A DNA stretch of 64,000 bases from an uncultured Haliea sp. (GTDB taxonomy: Bacteria > Pseudomonadota > Gammaproteobacteria > Pseudomonadales > Halieaceae), in assembly GCA_947258585.1 (NCBI GenBank), contig CAMYIZ010000004.1, positions 24,409 to 88,408 of the forward strand, in the 5' to 3' direction. This document shows, piece after piece, positions 56,308 to 64,000 of the stretch (positions are counted from its first letter, which is position 1; each line of letters opens with the position of its first letter). The position numbers and the translations under genes are program-made. Below the pieces are notes generated by a model that saw only the letters and a program-made list of their open reading frames with translations, did not search any database and had not been told where the DNA came from.

Positions 56308-58131
56308 TCAGACCCCGTTACTGTCCAGTACCAGATCGACCCGGCGATTCAGGCTGCGACCTTCGACCGTATTGTTGTCGGCAATCGGGCGGGACTGGCC
56401 AAAACCCACGGCAGTGATCTGGGATTCGCGCACCCCGTGCTTGTCGATCAGCATCTTGCGCACGGCATTGGCCCGGCGGTCCGACAGCCACTGGTTGTAT
56501 TCGGCTGTGCCGGTGATGTCCGTATGACCCTCGACGATCGCCACCACCTTGGGGTTGTCTTTCAGGAAAGCCGCCGCCCTGCCGATTTCCTCATCAAAGT
56601 CGCTGGTGATGATTGAGGAATTGATTGCGAACTGGACATTCAGCGAGACCGCCACACGGTTCTCGCCAACATCGCGGTAGCGGCTGGTGTTGGAGCCGCT
56701 GCTGGAGAGGCGCGCCATCAGCGCCTCCTTGTCCACTTCGACCGCCCGCGGCGCCTCCGGCGGGCACAGGGCCTGACCGTTGGGATCATCGCCGCGAGCC
56801 AGCTCGAGCTGGTACTGGGCGATCTGGTCTTCGTTCAGGCCGCCCACATCCAGCGCCGCCCGCAGCAGACCAATATTGGCAAGCGTGCGGGTCTGGGCCG
56901 CGCGCAGGGCCGCTTCGGCATTGATATAGGCACGCTGGGTGTCAAAGTACTCGTTCTGGGAGTCCAGCAGGTCAAGCAGGGTGCGCTGGCCAATGTCGAA
57001 CTGGTCCTGGTAGGCGCGCCGCGTCTTGTCCTGGGACAGCCGGTTGCGATCCAGGAACACCACCTGCTGCTCCAGCGCCTGGATATCGTTAAAGGCTATC
57101 ATGGTGTTCTGACGCACGTTGAGGCAGGCCTGTTTGCGCTCCTCCATGGCGGCATTGTAACGGTTGTAAAATTCGCGCTTGCGGGCACTGTCAGCGCCAC
57201 CCCTGAAGAGGTTGTAGTTCAGGACCAGCTCTATTGCCTCCTCGTCGTAGCGTCCTTCAAGGCCGTCCGTGTCGTGCTCGACCTCGTTGCGGTAGCGCAA
57301 GTCCACCTGGGGCATGAAGGGCGCGTTGGTGCGATTGAGTTCTGCCTGCGTGGCGCGCAGGTTCTCGATCGCGGCATTGATCTCCGGGCTTTTTTCGTAG
57401 GCCAGATTCAGCGCCGCCGAGCGCATTTCGGGGATCATGCCAGCGGGGATGGGCGGCATCTGCAGGTTTTCCGCGGGCAGGTCACCCACGACGCGCTGGA
57501 AGCGGGCCTGGACATCGTGCAGGTTGGTCATTTCGGTCAGCAGGTTGGATTCCGCCAGGGCGACCCGGGCGGTAGCCTGGTCCAGGTCCACACCCTGGCT
57601 TACACCGCCCCCGGTACGTTCGGCGATCTTGTCGTAGACCTCGCGGTGGAACACATAGTTTTCCTCCGCGAACTTGACCAGTTGCTGGTAACGCACCGTA
57701 TCCAGATAGGCCTGGGCAGCTTCGAGGGCGATTTCCTCGGAGGCCAGTTGCAACTCGTAGTACTGGTTCAGTTTGCTGAATCCAAGGGCACGCACATCCT
57801 CGCGGGTGGCAAAGCCGTCGAACAGCATTTGGGTGATGGTGAAGCGGGTGCTGTCGCGGGTATAACTACCGAGGTCAATCAGCGGGGTTTCGCGCTCCTC
57901 GCGACCGATTTCCGCACTCAGGTCAACGCTGGGGAAGTATCCGCCCTTGGCCGCCCGCTGCGCCTCACGGGTCGCCTCGAAATTGTACCAGGCCGCATTG
58001 ACCCGGGGATTGGTCATCACCGCCTGGGTGACGGCACTCTTGAAATCCGCGACCGGCTGCGCCTGAACCGCTGTGCCCTGCATGGCGCACACCGCAGCCA
58101 GCACACCAATGAAGCCAAGTTTCCTTTTCAT
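56308..58131 (-). CDS. TolC-family outer-membrane channel fused to a C-terminal OmpA peptidoglycan-binding domain
   Basis: A 607-residue protein. A signal peptide (about 1-24) precedes the two TolC/OEP repeats: ADFKSAVTQAVMTNPRVNAAWY, RTGGGVSQGVDLDQATARVALAESN, TRRAYQDQFDIGQRTLLDLLDSQNEYFDTQRAY and ALRAAQTRTLANIGLLRAAL. After residue about 460 a linker leads to an OmpA domain with AINSSIITSDFDEEIGRAAAFL, IVEGHTDITGTAEYNQWLSDRRA and VGFGQSRPIADN. The channel is the LapE/AggA-like exit for type I secretion. The ATG at 58131 fits the signal peptide. Divergent from lapG. Confidence 0.92.
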   Translation of the reverse strand: MKRKLGFIGVLAAVCAMQGTAVQAQPVADFKSAVTQAVMTNPRVNAAWYNFEATREAQRAAKGGYFPSVDLSAEIGREERETPLIDLGSYTRDSTRFTITQMLFDGFATREDVRALGFSKLNQYYELQLASEEIALEAAQAYLDTVRYQQLVKFAEENYVFHREVYDKIAERTGGGVSQGVDLDQATARVALAESNLLTEMTNLHDVQARFQRVVGDLPAENLQMPPIPAGMIPEMRSAALNLAYEKSPEINAAIENLRATQAELNRTNAPFMPQVDLRYRNEVEHDTDGLEGRYDEEAIELVLNYNLFRGGADSARKREFYNRYNAAMEERKQACLNVRQNTMIAFNDIQALEQQVVFLDRNRLSQDKTRRAYQDQFDIGQRTLLDLLDSQNEYFDTQRAYINAEAALRAAQTRTLANIGLLRAALDVGGLNEDQIAQYQLELARGDDPNGQALCPPEAPRAVEVDKEALMARLSSSGSNTSRYRDVGENRVAVSLNVQFAINSSIITSDFDEEIGRAAAFLKDNPKVVAIVEGHTDITGTAEYNQWLSDRRANAVRKMLIDKHGVRESQITAVGFGQSRPIADNNTVEGRSLNRRVDLVLDSNGV

Positions 58132-58407
58132 AATCTCCCTTCCTTGCAAAGCAAACCCACCCAGGCGGCACTACGCCGCCATCGTCAAACCGACCGGCCA
58201 GATTATAGGTGCGTTCGCGCAAGTACCACGAATGTTGCAGACAAATACCATGAACCGCGTCACAGAATACCATTCGCTGCCCGGTTTGGGATACTGCACC
58301 GTCCCCGGCGGGAGAAATTGGGCTACTATCGGTGCCTGAAGCCAGCCGCAGGTGGCGAGGCGGTGATCCTGCCCCGATGCACCATCCAATCCGGAGCAGG
58401 ACTGGCA

Positions 58408-59109
58408 GTGGATCGGGGAATGCTCACACTGAGGACATTACAGCGCGGACTTCAGGCCTTTACAGTGGCGGCAATCGCGCTGGCACTCAGCTGTGCCCTG
58501 GTACTGGCCAATGTCGATCTCGATCGCATGGAGCGGCTGGCACTCAGCCGCTACGGCCCCAACACCGCCGCCACGGTGGCGCGCTGGCGCTCGCTGGTCG
58601 ACGAGATAGCGCCGCTGAGCGAGACGGAAAAAGTGGAGCGGGTGAACACCTTCTTCAACAACCTGGTGCGCTGGCGCCAGGATATCGACGTCTGGGGGCG
58701 CAATGACTACTGGGCCACTCCGCTGGAGACCATCGCCCGTCGCGAGGGCGACTGCGAGGACTTCAGTGTCGCCAAGTACATGACGCTGCTGTTGGCTGGC
58801 GTCGAGGTCAACAAGATGCGCATCACCTATGTCAAGGCCAGGATCGGCAGTCAGTACAGCAACGCCACTGAGGCCCACATGGTGCTCGCCTACTATCCCA
58901 CGCCCTCCGCGGACCCCCTGATCCTGGACAACATGATATCCGAGGTTCGCCCGGCCTCACGGCGGGAGGACCTGACGCCCGTATTCGGTTTTAATAGCCA
59001 GGGGCTGTGGGTGGGCAGCGCCGCCGCGCCGGCCACCCAGGATCCAGGCGCCAGGCTATCGCGCTGGCGAGATCTGTTACAACGGATGGCCGCCGACGGG
59101 CTGGGCTGA
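58408..59109 (+). CDS. lapG: LapG-type periplasmic cysteine protease
   Basis: A 233-residue bacterial transglutaminase-like cysteine protease. An N-terminal hydrophobic segment (about 17-40) directs export. The catalytic triad is in RREGDCEDFSVAKYM (Cys), ATEAHMVLAYY (His) and PLILDNMISEV (Asp). LapG cuts LapA-type adhesins near a TAAG motif and is held off by LapD when c-di-GMP is high. GTG 58408 has AGGA 6 bases upstream; the in-frame ATG 58420 has its GGGGA directly abutting. lapD follows 26 bases downstream. Confidence 0.92.
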   Translation: MDRGMLTLRTLQRGLQAFTVAAIALALSCALVLANVDLDRMERLALSRYGPNTAATVARWRSLVDEIAPLSETEKVERVNTFFNNLVRWRQDIDVWGRNDYWATPLETIARREGDCEDFSVAKYMTLLLAGVEVNKMRITYVKARIGSQYSNATEAHMVLAYYPTPSADPLILDNMISEVRPASRREDLTPVFGFNSQGLWVGSAAAPATQDPGARLSRWRDLLQRMAADGLG

Positions 59110-59135
59110 TCCAGGCACACTTACGGAGCAATGAC

Positions 59136-61058
59136 ATGTCCCTATTGAAGCAACTCTGGCTGGCTATCATCCTCCTGCTGAGCCTGGTGTTTGGCGGCAG
59201 TTTCGTGGTCAGCAGCCTCTCCGCAAAGAGCTACCTGGAGCAACAGCTCTACATGAAAAACTCGGACAACGCTGCGGCACTGGCCCTGTCACTCACCCAG
59301 CAGGAGGCGGACGCGGTGCTGCTGGAGCTGACTCTGTCGGCCCAGTTCGACACCGGCCATTACGAGCTGGTGGAGCTGACCGATCCGGAAGGCAAGCTCA
59401 TCGCTCGCCGCGAAGACCGACAGCAGATCAGGGACGCTCCAGCCTGGTTTATCAAGCTGCTACCAATAGACGTTGCCCCGGGTATCGCCCAGGTCCAGAA
59501 GGGCTGGCAGCAGGTCGGGACCCTGACGCTCCGCAGCCACTCCCGCTTCGCCTACAGGGCGCTGTGGGAGAGCACCCAGCTACTGGCCCTGATGTTCCTG
59601 TTCGCCATGGTGGTAGCTGGCCTGCTGGGCAGCTACCTGCTGCGCATCATCCTCAAACCACTCGACGATGTGATTGACCAGGCCGAAGCCATCGGCCAGC
59701 GTCGCTTCATCACCATACCCGAGCCGTACACCCTGGAGTTCCGGCGCCTGGTTGGCGCCATGAACACGATGTCGGAACGGATCAAGGCCGCCCTGCGCCA
59801 GGAAACCGCGCGCCTGGACAAGTGGCAGCGCAATGCGCACACCGACAGGATTACCGGCCTGTTGAACCGGGAACCCTTCATGCAGTCCCTCGGCGCCGCG
59901 CTGGAAAGTGACGATGTCAACGCCACAGGCACCCTGACCCTGGTGCGGGTAGGTGGCCTGGCACTGCTCAACCAGAGCTACGGGCGCAAGGCCATCGACG
60001 GGCTGCTGGCGGATGTGGGCGCGGCGCTCAATGCAATTGTCGCCAGCCACAGCCGCTGGGCGGCATCCAGGCTCAACGGCTCCGATTTTGCACTGATGGC
60101 GCCCCGCTCCCTCGAGCCCGAGGTTGTGGCCCAGGAGATGCAGGACGCCCTGCGCGAGGTCATGGAGACCCGCAGCATGCTACAGGAAGTCACCCTGCCT
60201 GCCGCAACCACTGTCTATGTCCACGGTGACACCATGGCCACGCTCATGACCCGGCTGGATGGCACGCTGATCGCGGCCGAGCAGGAGGGCAACTCGAAAA
60301 TCAACGTTGCCTACGCGGGTGACATCCAGATGATGCCCGTGCGCCAGCAAATGGATCACTGGCGCAAGGTGTTCCAGCGCGCCTTCCTGGAGCAGCGTTT
60401 CAGCCTCGCCAGCTTCCCCGTGACAGGGCTGAACCGGCGTCTGCTGCACTTCGAAGCGCCGGTGAGGCTGGAACAGGAGGGCCGGGAGCTGTCGGCGGGC
60501 ACCTTCCTGCCCTGGATCAACCGCCTCGAACTGTCCAGCGAACTGGACCGGCATGTGCTGGACCTCGCCCTGCGGGTGGCTGAAGTTCGCGGCCGCCCCC
60601 TCTCCGTCAATCTGTCAGTTGGCGCCCTCGTGGAGCCCACTTTCCTGCTCTGGCTGAGTGAGCGCCTGTCCGCGGCCGGGCCCGCGGCAGCCAGGCTCTG
60701 GCTGGAGCTGCCCGAATCCATGGCCTTCCGTCACCTTGAGGCCTTCAAGCGGCTGGCGGTGAGAGCCAAGAGCTACGGCTGCAAGGTTGGCATTGAACAC
60801 GTCGGGCACCAGCTAGCGGAAATCGGCCAGCTCAGCGACGTTGGCCTGGATTACCTGAAAGTGGATTCATCGTTTATCCGCAACATCGACACCAATGCCG
60901 GCAACCAGACCCTGCTGCGCACGCTGTGCACTGTGGGTCACTCTATTGGTGTGATCCTGATAGCCGAGGGCGTGCGCAGCCAGGAGGAATGGAGCCAGCT
61001 GCAGGAACTCGGCATCGACGGCGCCACCGGGCCGGCGATTACCGACTTCAACGACTAG
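59136..61058 (+). CDS. lapD: LapD-type c-di-GMP receptor with degenerate GGDEF and EAL domains
   Basis: A 640-residue inner-membrane protein. TM1 (about 7-28) and TM2 (about 148-172) flank the periplasmic LapD/MoxY domain (SLTQQEADAVLLELTLSAQFDTG). HAMP-like and signalling helices follow. The GGDEF domain is degenerate (RLNGSDFAL for GGDEF) and the EAL domain is degenerate (FEAPVRLEQEG for EAL; VGIEHVGHQL). Loss of catalysis with kept binding is how LapD senses c-di-GMP. It would sequester LapG and protect the giant adhesin. GGAG lies 7 bases before the ATG at 59136. Confidence 0.92.
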   Translation: MSLLKQLWLAIILLLSLVFGGSFVVSSLSAKSYLEQQLYMKNSDNAAALALSLTQQEADAVLLELTLSAQFDTGHYELVELTDPEGKLIARREDRQQIRDAPAWFIKLLPIDVAPGIAQVQKGWQQVGTLTLRSHSRFAYRALWESTQLLALMFLFAMVVAGLLGSYLLRIILKPLDDVIDQAEAIGQRRFITIPEPYTLEFRRLVGAMNTMSERIKAALRQETARLDKWQRNAHTDRITGLLNREPFMQSLGAALESDDVNATGTLTLVRVGGLALLNQSYGRKAIDGLLADVGAALNAIVASHSRWAASRLNGSDFALMAPRSLEPEVVAQEMQDALREVMETRSMLQEVTLPAATTVYVHGDTMATLMTRLDGTLIAAEQEGNSKINVAYAGDIQMMPVRQQMDHWRKVFQRAFLEQRFSLASFPVTGLNRRLLHFEAPVRLEQEGRELSAGTFLPWINRLELSSELDRHVLDLALRVAEVRGRPLSVNLSVGALVEPTFLLWLSERLSAAGPAAARLWLELPESMAFRHLEAFKRLAVRAKSYGCKVGIEHVGHQLAEIGQLSDVGLDYLKVDSSFIRNIDTNAGNQTLLRTLCTVGHSIGVILIAEGVRSQEEWSQLQELGIDGATGPAITDFND

Positions 61059-61064
61059 CCTCGG

Positions 61065-61379
61065 TCAGTCTTCACCGAGCAGGTCGAGGCTGCCGGGCAG
61101 TTTGCTCCGCAGCCGCTGGCGATACAGCATTTTCTCCTGGGCCGAATCCGGCAGGTCGGTGAACAGAATCACGCCGCGGCCGATCAGCAGTTCCACCACG
61201 TCTTCCAGCACCCGCACGAAGTCCTGGTCGGTGGCGCTGATCTGCCGCGCCTCACCCGCCACCTGGCCGAGAAACTCCTGCAGGTCAGGATCATCCGCAG
61301 CTATCGCCGCCATCCCGTCCGCCGGCACCTGGCTGACCGCGACGATCTGGCCGCTGCTATCGCGCTGTACAAAGGGCAT
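61065..61379 (-). CDS. Small conserved protein, often labelled tryptophan-synthase-beta-like
   Basis: A 104-residue cytoplasmic protein. The opening MPFVQRDSSGQIVAVSQVP and the acidic region DDPDLQEFLGQ are typical of a small conserved proteobacterial family. The name tryptophan-synthase-beta-like is a historic mislabel; the protein has no PLP site. VRVLEDVVELLIGRGVILFTDLP and the basic MLYRQRLRSKL follow. The function is unknown. It converges with lapD (6-base gap) and lies downstream of the adhesin on the same strand. Start at 61379 matches the family. Confidence 0.72.
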   Translation of the reverse strand: MPFVQRDSSGQIVAVSQVPADGMAAIAADDPDLQEFLGQVAGEARQISATDQDFVRVLEDVVELLIGRGVILFTDLPDSAQEKMLYRQRLRSKLPGSLDLLGED

Positions 61380-61396
61380 TGTCCCGCTCCAAGAAG

Positions 61397-61426
61397 ATCC
61401 CCGGCGCCTGCACAGGTGCCGGGGAT
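61397..61426. terminator. Strong hairpin after the adhesin gene
   Basis: ATCCCCGGCGCCTG, CA and CAGGTGCCGGGGAT form a 14-bp stem with one mismatch, just upstream of the small gene and 55 bases after the adhesin stop on the minus strand. The pyrimidine run after it (TCTTCTT) is weak, so partial termination is likely. Confidence 0.6.
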
Positions 61427-61480
61427 GGATCATAGCTCAGAAGCTCACTGGTCAATAGACAGCTTGCTATTCAACGGCCG

Positions 61481-64000
61481 TCAATCGATTTGATAACCAG
61501 GGTCTGTCTTGTTGATGTCATTCAGACTCACCATCAGGTCGAACTCCAGCGCAGCGATGTCGTCGACGGCTGGCACCTGAGGGACGACTGCATCCGCATC
61601 AGCAGACAACCCGTCTATGACCGTAGGGCTAGTGTTATCATCTCCCGCCGGCAACTGGATCTCGTCTTCTGCGGACAACACATCCAATGCATCGATAGCG
61701 AAGCTGGTGTCTTCCGCGATACTGACTGAACCATCCGTCCAGCTTACCTGCGACTGCCCGAATACCATTACGTCGCCATTGGCCTCCGTCCTGGCTTCAC
61801 TTCCCTCACTGTAAGTTAGGGAAATACTCTCAATGCCAAGTTCGCCGAGTGAAACCATTTCACCCTCATCGCTCTTTCCATCCGAGTTGGCATCCTGCCA
61901 TACCGCAAATTCACCCCAGCGTTCGTCACCCGCATCCAGCTTGCCGTTATTGTTGGTATCGAATACCTCCCTGATCGCCTCCATGTCGGTATTGGCAGTC
62001 TCGGACCATTCGGTAAAGACGTACTCGCGCGCCTCGTCGATTGTGCCAGATTTGTTGGCGTCGATAACCAGCATGCCATCCTCAGGACCGATCCAAGCGG
62101 TTTTAACCGAGTCGCCAGTAGACTCGTCCGTGAATACGACACCTTCGTTGCGAGCGAGATACTCGACGCCGTCGCTGTCCAGGTCGACAGCGATCGGGGC
62201 TATATTCCCCGACACACTGAAAGTGCTATTCGCTGACCCATCAAAATAGATGCTAAACATCTGTTCCGCAAAGTCACCATCGCTGTCCTCTATAGACAAC
62301 GCACCCAAAGTGAAGCTGAACTCGATGGGTGGTGGCTCCTGCGATACAAACTGCCCGACGGTCACATTGTTTAACCTCAGCCCTTGGTTTGAACTTGCCT
62401 CATTGTTCTTGACCGTTACGCTTGAAACTGTCTTTCCAACGTCAAAGCCAGGAAGATCCTGAACGGAAATGGTGCTGTTCTCAACTGAAGACGTGTTGAT
62501 AGTTTCCGATGAGCCGTCACCGTAGACGACTGTAATTCCGAGGGCTCGTGTACCTGCGCCTCCCGTAAAACCATTCGCACTGAACGAGAACGTATTTACC
62601 GGATTGCTAAAGGTGAAGGTCAGGCTCTCTCCGCCGTTAAGCACATTGTTAGCAACTGCCCAGCCCTGGGTGCTTGGATTGACTTCGTCATCAGCCTCAT
62701 TCGGAATGTTGTCACCATCGCTTCCAGTAACGGTTACCGTCAGGCCTGAAATCGAGCTGTTGATTGTCTTGACCAGCGACGGTCCTGACGCCGTAACATC
62801 CGAGGTCAGAAGTGTATCCGTCAGCAGTTCCGGCTCTCGCTCAAACACCTCAAGAGAGTCGTCGCCATTGGCATTCAGGGTCAGTTTACCCAGGAGGGTA
62901 TTCTGTGAGTCCTTGAGGTTCAACACAATCTGGTTGATGGACGAGCTGACCACTTCGACGAGACCCGAAGCGCCCTCAATCTCAAAAGAAAGATTTGAGC
63001 TGGGGCCGTCGGCACCGTAAGTCCAGTCAGCGAACTGCTGTGTGTACGTGGCGCTGACATTGGGCGCGAAAAGCTCCACGATGCCGTCGTTGTCCGGGTC
63101 TGCAACATTGAAGAATTCCGGTTGGTCATCCACGATGTCAACATTCACCACCTGGGTGGCTGTATTGCCATTGGCATCGGTTACAACAACCGTGACTGAA
63201 GCTGCATTGTCGGCCAGATCAGATCCTGCTGCATGACCATACGCCGCTGACTGCAGGAAGGTCACCGCACCTGTACTGGCATTGATGGTGAACTTGCCAA
63301 GGCCGGCAACCGCCACTTCACCATTGGTATCGGCGCCTTGCAAGGCATAGGTGTAGCCACCAGCGCCACCACTGGCAGCGACCGTGGTCGTGTCAGTGTT
63401 GTCATTGAGCACCGCGTCATCCGACTGTATGTCACCACCATAAGTAACGCCCAGACCTGAATCGCTGTGCGTGATGGTCAACGTCGTCGTGGACCTGTCA
63501 CCGTCTGCATCCTGCACCGTGTAAACAAACAGGTCAGTGGCTCCAGGCGGGACTGTGTTTGAGTCGGCCACATAGCTGTAAGAACCATCCGACTGCAGAA
63601 CCAGATCGCCGAATTGACCTTCGATAGTAGAGCTTACACCCGTGGTTACTTCGGTGGCGGTGTCACCGTCAGCCAAACGGACACCGACCACGGCAAAGCC
63701 AATGGAATCAGCGCCTGAGACATCATTGGACAAAACCCCATCGGACGCGGAAACTGTCAAGGTCGCCCCTTCGTTCACGTCGGCTGTATCGGCGACCGCC
63801 TCCGGCGCATCGTCCAGCACCCGCACCACCAGGTTGCTGCTCTGGCTGTCGCCGTCCGTGTCCGTCGCCACGATCGCAAAGGTCTGGTCCAGCGACGCAT
63901 CGCTGGCCGGCTGCGTGTGGGTCTCTTCACCGCTCAGCGTGTAGCTGTAGTTCACCGTGTAGGTGCCGTCACCGTTGTCGGTGTAGCCGGTCACCGCCAG
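61481..64000 (-). CDS. C-terminal part of a giant LapA-type repeat adhesin (5' end outside the window)
   Basis: At least 840 residues are visible and the frame is open to the right edge. From the edge inward there are VCBS-like repeats (VNEGATLTVSASDGVLSNDVSGADSIG, DGDRSTTTLTITHSDSGLGVTYGGD), cadherin-like segments, and then a C-terminal region with EF-hand-like loops DANKSGTIDEARE, DTNNNGKLDAGDE and DANSDGKSDEGE. It ends DINKTDPGYQID. I see no RTX nonapeptides in this part. lapG and lapD lie beyond a small gene, so this is their probable target, exported by type I secretion. GC is lower than in the neighbours. Confidence 0.88.
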   Translation of the reverse strand: MAVTGYTDNGDGTYTVNYSYTLSGEETHTQPASDASLDQTFAIVATDTDGDSQSSNLVVRVLDDAPEAVADTADVNEGATLTVSASDGVLSNDVSGADSIGFAVVGVRLADGDTATEVTTGVSSTIEGQFGDLVLQSDGSYSYVADSNTVPPGATDLFVYTVQDADGDRSTTTLTITHSDSGLGVTYGGDIQSDDAVLNDNTDTTTVAASGGAGGYTYALQGADTNGEVAVAGLGKFTINASTGAVTFLQSAAYGHAAGSDLADNAASVTVVVTDANGNTATQVVNVDIVDDQPEFFNVADPDNDGIVELFAPNVSATYTQQFADWTYGADGPSSNLSFEIEGASGLVEVVSSSINQIVLNLKDSQNTLLGKLTLNANGDDSLEVFEREPELLTDTLLTSDVTASGPSLVKTINSSISGLTVTVTGSDGDNIPNEADDEVNPSTQGWAVANNVLNGGESLTFTFSNPVNTFSFSANGFTGGAGTRALGITVVYGDGSSETINTSSVENSTISVQDLPGFDVGKTVSSVTVKNNEASSNQGLRLNNVTVGQFVSQEPPPIEFSFTLGALSIEDSDGDFAEQMFSIYFDGSANSTFSVSGNIAPIAVDLDSDGVEYLARNEGVVFTDESTGDSVKTAWIGPEDGMLVIDANKSGTIDEAREYVFTEWSETANTDMEAIREVFDTNNNGKLDAGDERWGEFAVWQDANSDGKSDEGEMVSLGELGIESISLTYSEGSEARTEANGDVMVFGQSQVSWTDGSVSIAEDTSFAIDALDVLSAEDEIQLPAGDDNTSPTVIDGLSADADAVVPQVPAVDDIAALEFDLMVSLNDINKTDPGYQID

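Noticed and set aside
57274..58407. N-terminal extension of the lapG frame
   Set aside because: The extended frame runs antisense through the TolC-OmpA gene; a proper start with ribosome site is at 58408.

Overview
The window looks like a chromosomal segment of a marine, metabolically versatile gammaproteobacterium. The evidence is high GC, strongly coding DNA, a nirS/norCBQD denitrification block, a NsrR-type NO sensor, a LapD/LapG surface-adhesin system and a two-domain fatty acyl reductase that closely resembles the Marinobacter enzyme in remembered sequence. A Halieaceae- or Marinobacter-like host is my inference, not something proven here. I saw no rRNA, tRNA, CRISPR array, transposase or phage gene, so this reads as core or stable accessory chromosome rather than an island.

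Layout. (1) 1-10.8 kb: lipid and CoA catabolism. A minus-strand run (SDR, APH-like kinase, acyl-CoA synthetase, TetR, alpha/beta hydrolase, luciferase-like monooxygenase cut by the left edge) is divergent from an acyl-CoA dehydrogenase. It is followed by two AhpD-like proteins, a DUF1330 protein, a membrane fatty-acid desaturase and an acetyl-CoA hydrolase/transferase. (2) 10.8-25.2 kb: NO and nitrite respiration. It holds a bacteriohemerythrin, an outer-membrane barrel, cytochrome cd1 nitrite reductase nirS, a NirI/NosR-type flavo-FeS membrane protein, a TonB-dependent receptor, a small membrane protein, norC-norB-norQ-norD, an NsrR-type Rrf2 regulator and a large hemerythrin-domain protein. 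Related dyads lie upstream of nirS, nirI/TonB receptor and norC. (3) 25.2-29.4 kb: a GGDEF protein, MscL with a zinc ribbon, a secreted M14-type deacylase with a Glu-Pro linker and a CynX-type MFS transporter. (4) 29.5-37.1 kb: type I secretion adaptor and ABC exporter, an RTX protein and an Ig-repeat autotransporter. (5) 37.4-39.4 kb: fatty acyl-CoA reductase. (6) 39.5-47.8 kb: a sulfide-oxidation operon (cioA-cioB-persulfide dioxygenase-SQR fusion-SulP) facing a FisR-type sigma-54 activator, with a well-matched -24/-12 promoter in the divergent gap. (7) 47.9-55.4 kb: acetolactate synthase, a DUF885 peptidase-like protein, a four-gene minus-strand cluster (barrel, small Gly-rich secreted protein, small membrane protein, C39 peptidase) and fumarase C. 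(8) 55.7-64 kb: a small periplasmic protein, a TonB-receptor remnant, a TolC-OmpA fusion, LapG, LapD, a small conserved protein and the 3' end of a giant LapA-type adhesin that leaves the window.

How it fits together. NO made by NirS is removed by NorCB, with NsrR as the likely switch and two hemerythrins as O2/NO-binding partners. Sulfide would be oxidised by SQR and persulfide dioxygenase under FisR, with electrons passing to a bd-type quinol oxidase. Surface attachment would be set by c-di-GMP through LapD and LapG acting on the giant adhesin, exported by an ABC-HlyD-TolC machine whose candidate parts lie at 29-32 kb and 56-58 kb. The least explained locus is the C39 peptidase/small-precursor/barrel cluster at 51.5-53.8 kb.
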